Source: Gammaproteobacteria bacterium (lineage in GTDB: Bacteria; Pseudomonadota; Gammaproteobacteria; Steroidobacterales; Rariloculaceae). From it: a stretch of 64,000 bases of DNA. Of the stretch, positions 26,440 through 35,387 are shown in pieces (positions within the stretch are counted from its first letter, which is position 1; each line of letters begins with the position of its first letter). The notes under the pieces were generated by a model that saw nothing but the letters and a program-made list of their open reading frames with translations, was not told the DNA's origin and ran no database searches. Both the position numbers and the translations under genes were made by a program. The stretch covers positions 62,001 to 126,000 of the forward strand of contig JAJDVG010000002.1 in NCBI GenBank assembly GCA_022826245.1, read 5' to 3'.

Positions 26440-27428
26440 TGTTCGTCCCCTGCCTGGCCGCTCAAACTTGCATATGCCGCTTCGACAAACCGTTCGGTCG
26501 TCCAGAACCCTTCGGTCGAGCCGTAGACCGGGTCGTAGTCGCGCGTCGGCCCGGCCGCCTTGACCTGTTCGAGCGTCATTCCCTCATCGATCATGCTCGT
26601 GAGGCGATCGTGGATGACCAGCACCATCTCCCGGTAGTCGAGAACGTCACCGAGACCGGACAGCCGGCCGTGACCCGGGACCACGAGCGTGCCGCCGTCC
26701 TGCCCGTACACGGGGATGATGAGGTCGACGATCGAGTTGAGCGCGTCGATCACGCCCCGGTAGCTGCCGCCGGCGCCGAGGTCGATTACGGGATAGTTTG
26801 TGGTGGAAAAGACATCGCCCACCGCGATGACATCAGAGCGGCGGAAGAACACGATCACGTCGCCGTCGGTGTGCGCCCGCGGCTGATGAACGATCCGTAC
26901 ACCCTCGCCGTTGAAGTAGAGCCGCTTTTCGTCGTTGAAGAAGGTATTCGTCGGCCAGAGCGTCGACGGAACCGCCTGTTCGCCTGTCGTTGCGCTCAGG
27001 CGCAGCAACACGTTCTCGTGGGCGATCACCTGCGCGCCCGCCCCGACATAGGGCACGGGCCCCGGCATGTTGCCGCCGATGACGGTGGCGCCGCCAGCAC
27101 GCAGGTTCTCGTTGCCGCCGATGTGGTCGCCGTGATGGTGCGTGTTGACGATGTAGCGAATCGGCAGATCGCTGAGTTCGGCGATCGCGGCGGCGATCCT
27201 GTCCGACAGCGGCGCAAATTGCGTATCGACGATGAGCACGCCGTCGTTGCCGATCTGGACGGTGACGTTTCCGCCGGCGCCGACGAGCATGTAAATGTTG
27301 TCGGTCACCCTGAGCGTACCGATCTCGACGCTGCTGAAGTCCTGCTGCTGCGCATCGAGCCCGCCGGCCGGCAATACCGCGGCGACGGCAAGAACCGCGA
27401 GCCCCGCGCATGCACGAAATCCCGTCAC
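26436..27428 (-). CDS. Exported MBL-fold metallo-hydrolase
   Basis: A 330-aa metallo-beta-lactamase-fold hydrolase. The zinc motif is complete: H97-H98-H99-G-D101-H102 in N-T-H-H-H-G-D-H-I-G-G-N, a later A-H-T-D-G-D histidine/aspartate pair and V-P-G-H-G. Start is GTG at 27428 with AGGGAGGTG upstream; the N-terminus is a signal peptide (A-V-A-A-V-L-P-A-G-G-L-D-A-Q). It probably hydrolyses a lactone, thioester or beta-lactam-like bond in the periplasm. It lies between two LTGQW-subgroup genes in one operon: 25 bp after the 27.5-kb gene and overlapping the 25.7-kb gene by four bases. Confidence 0.93.
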   Translation of the reverse strand: MTGFRACAGLAVLAVAAVLPAGGLDAQQQDFSSVEIGTLRVTDNIYMLVGAGGNVTVQIGNDGVLIVDTQFAPLSDRIAAAIAELSDLPIRYIVNTHHHGDHIGGNENLRAGGATVIGGNMPGPVPYVGAGAQVIAHENVLLRLSATTGEQAVPSTLWPTNTFFNDEKRLYFNGEGVRIVHQPRAHTDGDVIVFFRRSDVIAVGDVFSTTNYPVIDLGAGGSYRGVIDALNSIVDLIIPVYGQDGGTLVVPGHGRLSGLGDVLDYREMVLVIHDRLTSMIDEGMTLEQVKAAGPTRDYDPVYGSTEGFWTTERFVEAAYASLSGQAGDEQ

Positions 27429-27453
27429 TTGCGCACCTCCCTGACAGCCCCGC

Positions 27454-28326
27454 TCATTGTTCCGGCGCCTCGGGCGGCGGCATCTGCCCGATCGCCTCCA
27501 TGTACTCCGGGTACATCGTCGCCGCGCCGCCCTGGGTCGCCTCGTAGGGAATGCCGTGATTGATCGAATACTCCGTCAGATAGGGGTTTTCGCCCGGCAG
27601 ATAGTGCGGAAAATAGTTCTCGGGCGTGTCGGTCTCGATCACGCTCTCGCAGGGATAAGGGCCCATGCGGCCGCTCGGATTCAGGACGTAGTCGCGGTTG
27701 CGGAAGAACGGCTCCTCGAGGTACGCCGGATCCTCGATGTAGACGTGCCAGGTCAGGATGTCCTCATGGCGCGTGAAATGCTCCGTGAGCGTCGCATTCC
27801 AGCTTCGCGCCACGCCGTTGCGGCGCAGCCAGCCTTCCTTGAGATGCGTGGTGCGTACCTTGAGCGTCCGCCCGATGAATTCGCCGGTCGAGAAACCCAT
27901 GGCCGTATGCTGTGCGTATTCGGGCGGATGCTGTCGCCCGTCCATCCAGATCGTGCGCGTGGTGCCCCAGGCAAAATGCTGCACGTGGATCGCTTCGAGC
28001 TGTTGCGTGTCCGGATCGACCGTCTCCCAAATCCTGATCTGCGCGAAGCTTGCGGCGTAGTCGACCGGATGGACGCGGCACTGATACAGCGGCAACGAAA
28101 GAATCGAGGCGCTCCATGCCTGCGCCCGCATGCGGTTCGCGTCGTTCAGCGGCAGACCGCCGTAGTCGCCGAGTTCAGGACCAGGTAACCGGTCCGGCTG
28201 GTCCTCGTGATACATGCCGGTCCACTGGCCGGCGAGGTTCACCTGAGCCATCGCCGGATCGCCCGTGTACGCCGCACCGAGCACGACGGCAAGCCAGACC
28301 GTCCCGAGCGGGAGGACGTTTTTCAT
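27454..28326 (-). CDS. Secreted protein related to the WDGDTLV family (LTGQW subgroup)
   Basis: A 290-aa exported protein of unknown function and first gene of the MBL operon. The ATG at 28326 follows AGGGAG and starts a signal peptide ending A-M-A-Q-V. It shares with the 25.7-kb protein L-A-G-Q-W, mid cysteine in Y-Q-C-R-V-H-P, W-L-R-R-N-G-V, N-A-T-L-T-E-H-F, and a C-terminal cysteine in Y-P-C-E-S-V, followed by a 40-residue tail rich in Tyr, Pro and Glu. The G-F-S-T-G-E-F-I-G-R-T-L-K-V-R-T segment replaces the usual core. Confidence 0.85.
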   Translation of the reverse strand: MKNVLPLGTVWLAVVLGAAYTGDPAMAQVNLAGQWTGMYHEDQPDRLPGPELGDYGGLPLNDANRMRAQAWSASILSLPLYQCRVHPVDYAASFAQIRIWETVDPDTQQLEAIHVQHFAWGTTRTIWMDGRQHPPEYAQHTAMGFSTGEFIGRTLKVRTTHLKEGWLRRNGVARSWNATLTEHFTRHEDILTWHVYIEDPAYLEEPFFRNRDYVLNPSGRMGPYPCESVIETDTPENYFPHYLPGENPYLTEYSINHGIPYEATQGGAATMYPEYMEAIGQMPPPEAPEQ

Positions 28327-28507
28327 CCACAGGCTCCCTGGAGTGTTGTGTTGCGCCGCCACGCGTACAAACAGCCAAACAGGCCGAATGTCCGGCGCGC
28401 GGGGCGGCGAAAAATGCTAGCACAGCTCGCCCAACGGCGGCGCAACCTTCCGGGCGCACGTCGCTCTGCCTCAAATGTCGAGAATTCTCAAGTTCGGGAT
28501 GTTTGGC

Positions 28508-28536
28508 TTGTCCCGAGCGGAACCATTACCTATGCT
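28508..28536 (+). promoter_or_regulatory. Sigma70-like promoter of the GntR-RND operon
   Basis: TTGTCC (28508-28513) and TATGCT (28531-28536) are separated by 17 bp, each matching the consensus at four of six positions. Transcription would start near 28543, inside the two regulator sites. Confidence 0.5.
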
Positions 28537-28537
28537 T

Positions 28538-28563
28538 TTGGTCGGACCACCTTGGTAGGACCA
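28538..28563. promoter_or_regulatory. Tandem PdhR/FadR-type operators
   Basis: Two near-identical sites, TTGGTCGGACCA (28538-28549) and TTGGTAGGACCA (28552-28563), lie 14 bp apart and end eight bases before the GntR start codon. Each is the TGGT-N3-ACCA dyad that FadR-subfamily regulators such as PdhR bind. They overlap the predicted transcription start and the leader, so the regulator is expected to repress itself and the efflux genes behind it. Confidence 0.7.
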
Positions 28564-28571
28564 TTTTCCCC

Positions 28572-29324
28572 ATGTCAACACCTCAACCGCAGCCCAGAAA
28601 GCCTGCGCCCGTGTCCCGCAGCGAAGGCATCGTCGCAGTCCTGCGCGACGAGATCCTGCGCGGCCAGTACCGCGCAGGCGAGCGATTGCCGTCCGAACGG
28701 GACCTGACCACGCGTTTCGACACGAGCCGCGGAGCCGTGCGCGAAGCACTGAAGAAGCTCGAGCAGCTCGGCATCGCGTCGATCCAGCGTGGTGGCGCGC
28801 GGGTCGTGCCGGTAGAGCACTGCACGCTCGACGTACTCGGTCCGCTACTCGATCTCGACGACATTCCGGATGCGAAGCTCGTTGACGAGGTGTTGCAGGT
28901 TTTCGGCGTCCTGATGGACACGGCCGCGCGCGCGGCACTCGAAAAGGCGACGGACGAAGATCTCGCGTACGCCGACGGCATCATCGCTGAAATACTTGCT
29001 CATGACCGTTCCGACATTCAGGCGCATGTCGCCACGCGCCGACTTGGCGAATTCTTCGTGGATGTCGCGGATCATCTCGTGCTGCGGCTCATCGTCAACG
29101 GGCTCAGGACAACGTTTCTCGCACGGCTGCGGGAACGCGGATTCCTCGTCAAGCTCAGCGACGAAAGTCGGTGGCGCGTGGCAACGGAGCTGCGCTCGGC
29201 TCTTGCCGCACGCGACGCGGCGGGCGTCGGCCGGGCAATGCGGCGCCTGAACCGGATTTTTCGAAACAGCGCAAGAGACGCGCTCCTGTCAGCTCGGACC
29301 GGCAAGCAAAGGACTACCGCATGA
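28572..29324 (+). CDS. GntR-family (FadR subfamily) transcriptional regulator
   Basis: A 250-aa cytoplasmic regulator. Residues 15-85 are the winged helix: I-V-A-V-L-R-D-E-I-L-R-G-Q-Y, G-E-R-L-P-S-E-R-D-L, S-R-G-A-V-R-E-A-L-K-K-L-E, G-G-A-R-V-V-P. The rest is all-helical, like the FCD ligand domain. The ATG at 28572 lacks a clear ribosome site, and the operators lie immediately before it, so initiation may be weak or use an unusual leader. It overlaps the next gene by four bases (ATGA), tying regulator and pump together. Ligand is unknown; an organic acid, or a compound exported by the pump, would fit. Confidence 0.93.
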   Translation: MSTPQPQPRKPAPVSRSEGIVAVLRDEILRGQYRAGERLPSERDLTTRFDTSRGAVREALKKLEQLGIASIQRGGARVVPVEHCTLDVLGPLLDLDDIPDAKLVDEVLQVFGVLMDTAARAALEKATDEDLAYADGIIAEILAHDRSDIQAHVATRRLGEFFVDVADHLVLRLIVNGLRTTFLARLRERGFLVKLSDESRWRVATELRSALAARDAAGVGRAMRRLNRIFRNSARDALLSARTGKQRTTA

Positions 29325-30469
29325 AGGCCAGATACATACTCCCCTTTGTCCTGATCCTCTTCGCAGGGGCCGCGGCAGCCATCCTGATCGGCACCAGCAG
29401 CCGGCTCAGCCCGTCGCAGCCGGAAGCTGCGCCGATCGCCGTGCGAGTCGTCGAAGCCCGACCCGGGCCCGTGCAATTGCAGGTGCACGCTCAAGGCACT
29501 GTCGAACCGCGAACGGAAACGGAACTCGTGCCCGAAGTATCCGGCAACGTGGTCTGGATCTCGCCGAACCTCGTCTCGGGCGGCTACTTCGAGACGGGCG
29601 AGCCGCTGCTCAGAATCGACGACCGCGATTACCGCGCGGCCGCGCAACGCGCCCAGGCTACCCTGACCCGGGCACAGGCCGAATTTGAACTCGCGCAGGC
29701 GGAACTTGCGCGGGCCGAAGATCTGCTCGACAGGCAACTGATCAGCCGCGCCGACTTCGACACAAGGCTGCGCACCGCGCGCGTGGCGCAGGCGACGCTT
29801 CAGGACGCCGAGCTCGTCCTCGAAACGTCCCGCAGGGATCTCACGCGAACGACGCTGGCAGCGCCGTTCGACGGTCTCGTGCGCAGCGAGCAGGTCGACG
29901 TCGGCCAGTTCATCAGCCGCGGCGCCTCGATTGCGAGCGTATACGCCGTCGATTTCGTTGAGGTGCGCCTGCCGATCGCCGACCAGCAGCTCGCCTATCT
30001 CAACGTACCGCTGAGCCAGCGCGGCGAGATCGACGAGGCACGGGCGCCCGACGTGTCGCTGACTGCCGAATTCGCCGGGCAAAAACAACTCTGGACCGGC
30101 AAGATCGCCCGCACGGAAGCGCAGATCGACCCCGGCAGCCGCATGGTCTACGCGATCGCGAGAGTGCGCGCGGACGCGAGCGAGAACGCCGTACCGCCAC
30201 CCGTCGGCCTGTTCGTCCAGGCGGAGATCGAGGGCATTGCCGAGGACGATGTCGTCGTCCTGCCGCGCTCGGCACTGCGCAACGAGAATCAGGTGCTCGT
30301 CGTCGACACCGAGAACCGGATTCATTTCCGAACGGTAGAGGTGCTGCGCGTATACCGCGACGACGTATTCGTCACGGCCGGACTCGAACGCGGCGAACTG
30401 GTCAGCGTCTCGGCGCTGCAGACCGTCGTGGAAGGAATGCGCGTACAACCGCTTTTGCCGCAAGGCTGA
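29321..30469 (+). CDS. RND efflux periplasmic adaptor (membrane-fusion) protein
   Basis: A 382-aa adaptor linking the inner-membrane pump to an outer-membrane channel. An N-terminal anchor (residues 5-23) is followed by the lipoyl half-motif V-E-P-R-T-E-T-E-L-V-P-E-V-S-G-N-V, a heptad-rich alpha-hairpin (A-Q-A-T-L-T-R-A-Q-A-E-F-E-L-A-Q), then the second lipoyl half T-L-A-A-P-F-D-G-L-V and the beta-barrel domain. The start overlaps the regulator stop, and the pump gene follows after 15 bp. No outer-membrane factor gene is present in the operon, so a TolC-like protein encoded elsewhere is needed. Confidence 0.94.
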   Translation: MKARYILPFVLILFAGAAAAILIGTSSRLSPSQPEAAPIAVRVVEARPGPVQLQVHAQGTVEPRTETELVPEVSGNVVWISPNLVSGGYFETGEPLLRIDDRDYRAAAQRAQATLTRAQAEFELAQAELARAEDLLDRQLISRADFDTRLRTARVAQATLQDAELVLETSRRDLTRTTLAAPFDGLVRSEQVDVGQFISRGASIASVYAVDFVEVRLPIADQQLAYLNVPLSQRGEIDEARAPDVSLTAEFAGQKQLWTGKIARTEAQIDPGSRMVYAIARVRADASENAVPPPVGLFVQAEIEGIAEDDVVVLPRSALRNENQVLVVDTENRIHFRTVEVLRVYRDDVFVTAGLERGELVSVSALQTVVEGMRVQPLLPQG

Positions 30470-30484
30470 CTGAGGAAACGGCAG

Positions 30485-33400
30485 ATGAGAAGCATCATCC
30501 AGTGGTTCGTCGACAACCCGGTCGCCGCGAACCTCCTGATGACCGTGCTCGTGGTTGGCGGACTGATCTCCCTCAGCAACACGCGCCAGGAAGAGTTTCC
30601 CGCGGTCGATCTCGAAATCGTCACGGTCACCGTACCGTTTCTCGGCGCTACCCCCGAGGAGGTCGAGGAAGGCGTCTGCATACGCATCGAGGAAGCGCTC
30701 GAAGGCACGGAAAACGTCTTCAGAATGACGTCCACATCGAACGAGGGCAGTTGCTCGGTGATCGTGGAACTCGAATCGGGCTCCGACACCATCAAGGCGC
30801 TCAACGACGTCAAGAGCAAGGTCGACAGCATCAACACCTTCCCCGCCCAGACCGAACGGCCGATCGTTTCGCAGGTCGCCATTACGAGTCAGGTTGCCGA
30901 CATCGTCATCTCCGGACAGACCGACGAGCGTACGCTCAAGACGCTCGCGGAGCAGATGCGCGAGGAAATCGCCGCGATCGAGGGTATTTCACAGGTCACG
31001 ATGGAATACGTACGGCCCGACGAGTTGTCGATCGAGGTCTCCGAAAACACGCTCAGGCGCTATGGCCTGACTCTCGATACGGTGGCCGACGCGATACGCC
31101 GCTCATCGCTCGATCTGCCGGGCGGCGCCATCAGGACCGGCGGCGGCGAAATCCTCGTGCGCACCAAGGGCCAGTACTACGTCGGCCAGGAATTCGAGGA
31201 CATCGTCGTCGTCACGCGCGCGGACGGCACGGCGCTGACGCTCGGCGAGATCGCGCGCGTGGTCGACGGTTTCGAGGAAGGCGACCTGCGCGTGCGTTTC
31301 AACGGCGAACCGGCGGCAATGGTGCGTGTCTATCGCATCGGCAACGAGGATACGATCGAATCGTCGGAGAAGGTCAGAGCCTACCTTGAAGAAACGCAGG
31401 CACTTCTGCCGGAGGGCATCGAACTCACGATATGGCGCGACTCCGCCGACGAACTCGGCGCACGGCTCAACGTGCTGCTCACCATGGCGCTTGGCGGCCT
31501 CGCGCTCGTGCTGATGGTGCTCGCCCTGCCGTTGCGCTTCAGGCTTGCGATGTGGGTCGCCGCGGGTATCCCGATTGCGCTCCTCGGCAGCATCATGACG
31601 TTCGGTTTCTTCGACGTGACGATGAGCACGCTGACGGTCATGGGCTTCATTCTGGTGCTCGGCATCGTTGTCGACGACGCGATCGTCGTCGGCGAACGCA
31701 TCTATGCGCACGAGAGAGACTCCGAAGACCAGCGCACGGCGGCTGTCAACGGCACACATGAGGTGGCCGTGCCGGTGATCTTTGGCGTGATGACGACCGT
31801 TGCCGCGTTCATGCCGATCATCTTCGTGCCCGGCCGTCTCGGAGAGTTTTTTTCCATCGTCGGCATCGTGGTCTGCATCTGCCTCGCGTTCAGCATCATC
31901 GAATGCATGATGATCCTGCCGTCGCACCTGTCGCACCGCAGACGCGCCCGCGACACCAGGCCGGGCCGTCTCACGCGAGGGTGGCTCGGTTTCCAGAACA
32001 AGCTCGCGGAGGGACTTGAAGACTTTGCCGAGCATACGTACGGGGACAGGCTGCGCGCGCTTCTCCCATGGCGCTATTCCGTGCTCGCCGCCGGAGGCGC
32101 CGTGCTCATCGTCATGGTCGGGCTCGCGCTCAGCGGCCGGGTCGGGTTTTCCTTCTTTCCGGCGATCGAAGGCAATCAGGTCACCGCCTCGCTGACAATG
32201 CCCGAAGGGATCAACGTCGCCGACACGACGCTCGCTGCCGAACAGATCGAACGCGCCGCCCAGGAACTCATCGCGGAACTCGACGCCGACTACCCGGAGA
32301 CGCCGGGGATCGTCCAGTACCTCCTTACATCGGTCGGCCGCAGCGCGAGCGGCGGAGGCGGACCGCAGGGCAACATTGTCGCGCCCGCGGAAAGTCACCG
32401 CGCCGAGGTTGCGCTCGCCCTTCTGCCGACATCCGAGCGCGGCGGCGTGACAGCCAACGGAATCTCGCAGCGCTGGCGCGAACTGACCGGGTCCGTGCCC
32501 GACGCCGTTGAGCTCAGCTTCTCCGCAAACGCATTCACGGCCGGCGCGCCGATCTCGATCCAGCTTCGCGGCCGCAATGTCGATGACTTGCGCGAGGCCG
32601 CGACCTTGCTTCGGGGGGAACTCGCCCGTTTCAACGGCGTGACCGACATCACCGATTCGTTCCGATCCGGCAAGCAGGAAGCGAAGCTCTCGCTGCGGCC
32701 GGAAGCCCGCGTACTCGGCCTGACCCTGAACGATCTCGCGAGGCAGGCGCGCCAATCGTTCTACGGCGAGGAAGCACAGCGGATTCAGCGCGGTACCGAA
32801 GATGTGCGCGTCATGGTGCGCTATCCCGAAGACGAGCGCCGCTCCCTCGGAGACCTCGAGGACATGCGCATCCGCACCGGCACGGGCGTCGAGGTTCCGT
32901 TCGCATCCGTGGCAAACGTCGAGTTCGGCAACGGCTACTCGAGCATTCAGCGGGTCGACCGGCAGCGCGTCGTGACCGTTACGGCCGATGTCGTGCGCTC
33001 GGTGACTTCCCCGGAACGCGTGCTCGCCTCGCTGCAAAGCGGCGCATTGCCGGCGCTCCTCTCCAACTATCGCGGAATCAGCTACACCCTGAGCGGCGAG
33101 CAGGAAGAGCGCGATCAGGCGATCGGCGGCCTGTTCAGCCTCGTGCCGATGGCGTTGCTCGTAATCTACGCGATACTCGCGATTCCGCTGAAGTCGTACT
33201 TTCAGCCGATCGTCATCATGAGCGTAATTCCGTTCGGAACGGTCGGCGCCCTGCTCGGCCACATGATCATGGGCTGGACGCCCGGTCTGCCGTCGATCCT
33301 GGGAATGATCGCGCTATCGGGCGTTGTCGTGAACTCGAGCCTGGTGATGGTCCATTACGTCAACCGGCAGCGACGCCACGGAGTTGGCGTTCAGGAAGCG

Positions 33401-33679
33401 GTAACGCGTGCGGGCGTGGTGCGGTTTCGCCCGATTCTGCTGACTTCCGTGACGACGTTTGTGGGCTTGCTGCCGCTCATGCTGAGCGATACGCCGGAAA
33501 CCGCGTTCATCGTGCCGATGGCCATCTCGCTGGCCTGGGGCGTCGTATTTGCGACGGTCATCACGCTGTTCCTCGTGCCGTGCCTGTACCTGGCACTCGA
33601 AGACTTCATCAAGTGGAACGTGCCCGATACACCCGAGGATGTCGTGCCGTCGTCGTACCGGGCCAGCCGGACGAGCTGA
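30485..33679 (+). CDS. RND-family efflux pump (AcrB-like permease)
   Basis: A 1064-aa inner-membrane proton-driven exporter of full length for the family. It begins with W-F-V-D-N-P-V-A-A-N-L-L-M; TM4 carries the proton-relay pair in G-I-V-V-D-D-A-I-V-V-G-E-R; two large periplasmic loops follow the first and seventh helices, and P-S-I-L-G-M-I-A-L-S-G-V-V-V-N marks the second half. Its N-terminus and the lack of a helix-rich HAE1 docking loop put it nearer to the small-molecule/organic-acid exporters than to AcrB, but substrates cannot be deduced. Third gene of the GntR operon; it ends one base from the convergent Tat-protein gene. Confidence 0.95.
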   Translation: MRSIIQWFVDNPVAANLLMTVLVVGGLISLSNTRQEEFPAVDLEIVTVTVPFLGATPEEVEEGVCIRIEEALEGTENVFRMTSTSNEGSCSVIVELESGSDTIKALNDVKSKVDSINTFPAQTERPIVSQVAITSQVADIVISGQTDERTLKTLAEQMREEIAAIEGISQVTMEYVRPDELSIEVSENTLRRYGLTLDTVADAIRRSSLDLPGGAIRTGGGEILVRTKGQYYVGQEFEDIVVVTRADGTALTLGEIARVVDGFEEGDLRVRFNGEPAAMVRVYRIGNEDTIESSEKVRAYLEETQALLPEGIELTIWRDSADELGARLNVLLTMALGGLALVLMVLALPLRFRLAMWVAAGIPIALLGSIMTFGFFDVTMSTLTVMGFILVLGIVVDDAIVVGERIYAHERDSEDQRTAAVNGTHEVAVPVIFGVMTTVAAFMPIIFVPGRLGEFFSIVGIVVCICLAFSIIECMMILPSHLSHRRRARDTRPGRLTRGWLGFQNKLAEGLEDFAEHTYGDRLRALLPWRYSVLAAGGAVLIVMVGLALSGRVGFSFFPAIEGNQVTASLTMPEGINVADTTLAAEQIERAAQELIAELDADYPETPGIVQYLLTSVGRSASGGGGPQGNIVAPAESHRAEVALALLPTSERGGVTANGISQRWRELTGSVPDAVELSFSANAFTAGAPISIQLRGRNVDDLREAATLLRGELARFNGVTDITDSFRSGKQEAKLSLRPEARVLGLTLNDLARQARQSFYGEEAQRIQRGTEDVRVMVRYPEDERRSLGDLEDMRIRTGTGVEVPFASVANVEFGNGYSSIQRVDRQRVVTVTADVVRSVTSPERVLASLQSGALPALLSNYRGISYTLSGEQEERDQAIGGLFSLVPMALLVIYAILAIPLKSYFQPIVIMSVIPFGTVGALLGHMIMGWTPGLPSILGMIALSGVVVNSSLVMVHYVNRQRRHGVGVQEAVTRAGVVRFRPILLTSVTTFVGLLPLMLSDTPETAFIVPMAISLAWGVVFATVITLFLVPCLYLALEDFIKWNVPDTPEDVVPSSYRASRTS

Positions 33680-33680
33680 A

Positions 33681-34283
33681 TCAGATTCTTGCGGCCGGGG
33701 CGAGAACCCAGGAGTAGAGCGGGTCAGCGCCCTGTGACACGGTCTGAGGCGCAAACGGCGTCGAAGCGTGCGTGGTGGATACTTCCGTCCGACCGCTGGG
33801 ACATTCGGCAACGACGTCGGCCATGCAGGCGCTCCAATCGGACCTCGATTCGAGTGCCTTGCCGTGTTCCAGCATCGCCACGGGGCCGGACAGCTCATGT
33901 TCGACGAATCCCGCCCCGAACCGATGCCTGGCACGGAACACGATTCGCATGCCCCGGTCCCGGCCAAGCTGCTCGAAACAGAACATGGGCCCGTGAGCCG
34001 TGAGACCCGCGACCGCGACCGGCTCCCGCTTCCAGACGTGATACAGATCCTCGTACCAGAAACTCGTCATGTCGCCTTCGATGGGCTCCAGCGGCAAACC
34101 CAGGGCCGAGGCTCGCCGGGCAAACGCCTGCCCGGCATCGAAACGCCTGTCGTAGACCGCCCTGTAGAGCTTGAGCGCTCCGCGGCCGAACATCTCGCCT
34201 CCGGCAGCCCGCGCTGCACGGGACGCGAGCGGCAACGCCGTTGCCGTTACGCCGATCTGCAGGAACTGTCTCCGGCTGGTCAT
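33681..34283 (-). CDS. Tat-exported hypothetical protein
   Basis: A 200-aa protein that I do not recognise. The ATG at 34283 has AAGGAG nine bases upstream and starts with a twin-arginine signal (S-R-R-Q-F-L-Q-I-G-V) ending A-A-R-A-A. The mature part includes W-Y-E-D-L-Y-H-V-W, T-A-H-G-P-M-F-C-F-E-Q-L and H-E-L-S-G-P-V, plus two cysteines. Tat export suggests folding or cofactor insertion before secretion. It converges on the RND gene with a one-base gap, and is divergent from the DUF1499 gene. Confidence 0.8.
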   Translation of the reverse strand: MTSRRQFLQIGVTATALPLASRAARAAGGEMFGRGALKLYRAVYDRRFDAGQAFARRASALGLPLEPIEGDMTSFWYEDLYHVWKREPVAVAGLTAHGPMFCFEQLGRDRGMRIVFRARHRFGAGFVEHELSGPVAMLEHGKALESRSDWSACMADVVAECPSGRTEVSTTHASTPFAPQTVSQGADPLYSWVLAPAARI

Positions 34284-34513
34284 CCCGCGAACTCCTTGCT
34301 CAATTGTTCCAGGAACATCGTCGGCATAGCATACCGGCTCGATTTCGCATACGCGAGGCGAACCGGGCCGGATCGAACCGGGCACCGCTGGGGGCCGGCA
34401 GGCGACGCATTCTCGGGGAGGACGCACGTCACCCCGTCGCCGTGCCCGCGGACCAGGTCCGTTTGTATATCATCGGACGCGCACGCCGTAACGGACACAG
34501 GAGGAGACCGCAG

Positions 34514-35320
34514 ATGAACGATCCGAATCCCAACGCAGCCGAACGCGGTTCGCAAGCCACCTGGCTCGGCTGGATCGCCGGAATCGCCCTCCTCGCCGGA
34601 CTCGCCACCGGCGGCCTGGCGCTCGCCTCCGCCGTCGGCATCTGGCTCGGGCTCTGGAACTTCCCGACGGGCTTCGGCATGCTGCAGATCGTCGGCTCCG
34701 TCGGCCAGCCCGTGACCGTGGCGGCAGTTGCCGCGGCCGTTGCGATCGGCGTGCTCGGGAAGCGGCTTGCCGCCGACGGCAGCCTGAAACTCGCGGCACA
34801 CGCGCTGATCGGCGCGATCGCGGCGGGGCTCGGCTACTACGTCCCGGCGTCCTACGTCCCCGGCGAAGGCGAGAACATCCCGCCGATTCACGACATCTCG
34901 ACCGACACCGTCAATCCGCCGGAGTTCGTCGCGGTCCTGCCGCTCAGGGCCGACGCGCCGAATCCGACCGTCTATGGCGGTTCCGATGACGTGACTCCGC
35001 AGACGCTCGCCGAAATGCAGACCGATGCCTATCCGGATCTCACGACGCGCACGCTCAGCGACCCGCCCGATGTCGTTTTCGAGCGTGCGCTCGCCGCCGT
35101 CGACCGGCTCGGCTGGGAACTCGTGGCCCAGGTACCGGAGGAAGGCCGCATCGAGGCCACCGACACGACGTTCTGGTACCGTTTCAAGGACGATGTCGTG
35201 ATCCGGATCCAGCCCGCCCCGAACGGGACGATGGTCGACGCGCGATCCCTGTCACGCGTCGGACGCGGCGACGCCGGCACGAATGCGAGACGGTTGAGGG
35301 CATTCTTCGACGTGCTTTAG
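34514..35320 (+). CDS. DUF1499-domain membrane protein
   Basis: A 268-aa protein. Three membrane helices lie at about residues 16-40, 52-80 and 90-110. The C-terminal half is a soluble DUF1499-like domain: Y-G-G-S-D-D-V-T-P, then A-Y-P-D-L, a helix with V-F-E-R-A-L-A-A-V, a strand G-R-I-E-A-T-D-T-T-F-W-Y-R-F, and S-R-V-G-R-G-D-A-G-T-N-A-R-R, the most typical block. The ATG at 34514 follows GGAGGAGA. Function of the family is unknown. It stands alone, convergent with the desaturase gene across 67 bp. Confidence 0.85.
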   Translation: MNDPNPNAAERGSQATWLGWIAGIALLAGLATGGLALASAVGIWLGLWNFPTGFGMLQIVGSVGQPVTVAAVAAAVAIGVLGKRLAADGSLKLAAHALIGAIAAGLGYYVPASYVPGEGENIPPIHDISTDTVNPPEFVAVLPLRADAPNPTVYGGSDDVTPQTLAEMQTDAYPDLTTRTLSDPPDVVFERALAAVDRLGWELVAQVPEEGRIEATDTTFWYRFKDDVVIRIQPAPNGTMVDARSLSRVGRGDAGTNARRLRAFFDVL

Positions 35321-35387
35321 TCGCGCGCGCCGCGAACAATCCCCAGGGTCAATAGCGAGCCCTGTTCACGAGCGCCTGGACGACGAC

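Noticed and set aside
29072-30463. Minus-strand open frame opposite the adaptor gene
   Set aside because: Antisense shadow with no recognisable domain.
31103-33262. A 719-codon minus-strand open frame opposite the RND pump
   Set aside because: Low-complexity His/Asp/Glu-rich antisense product; the RND gene is certain.
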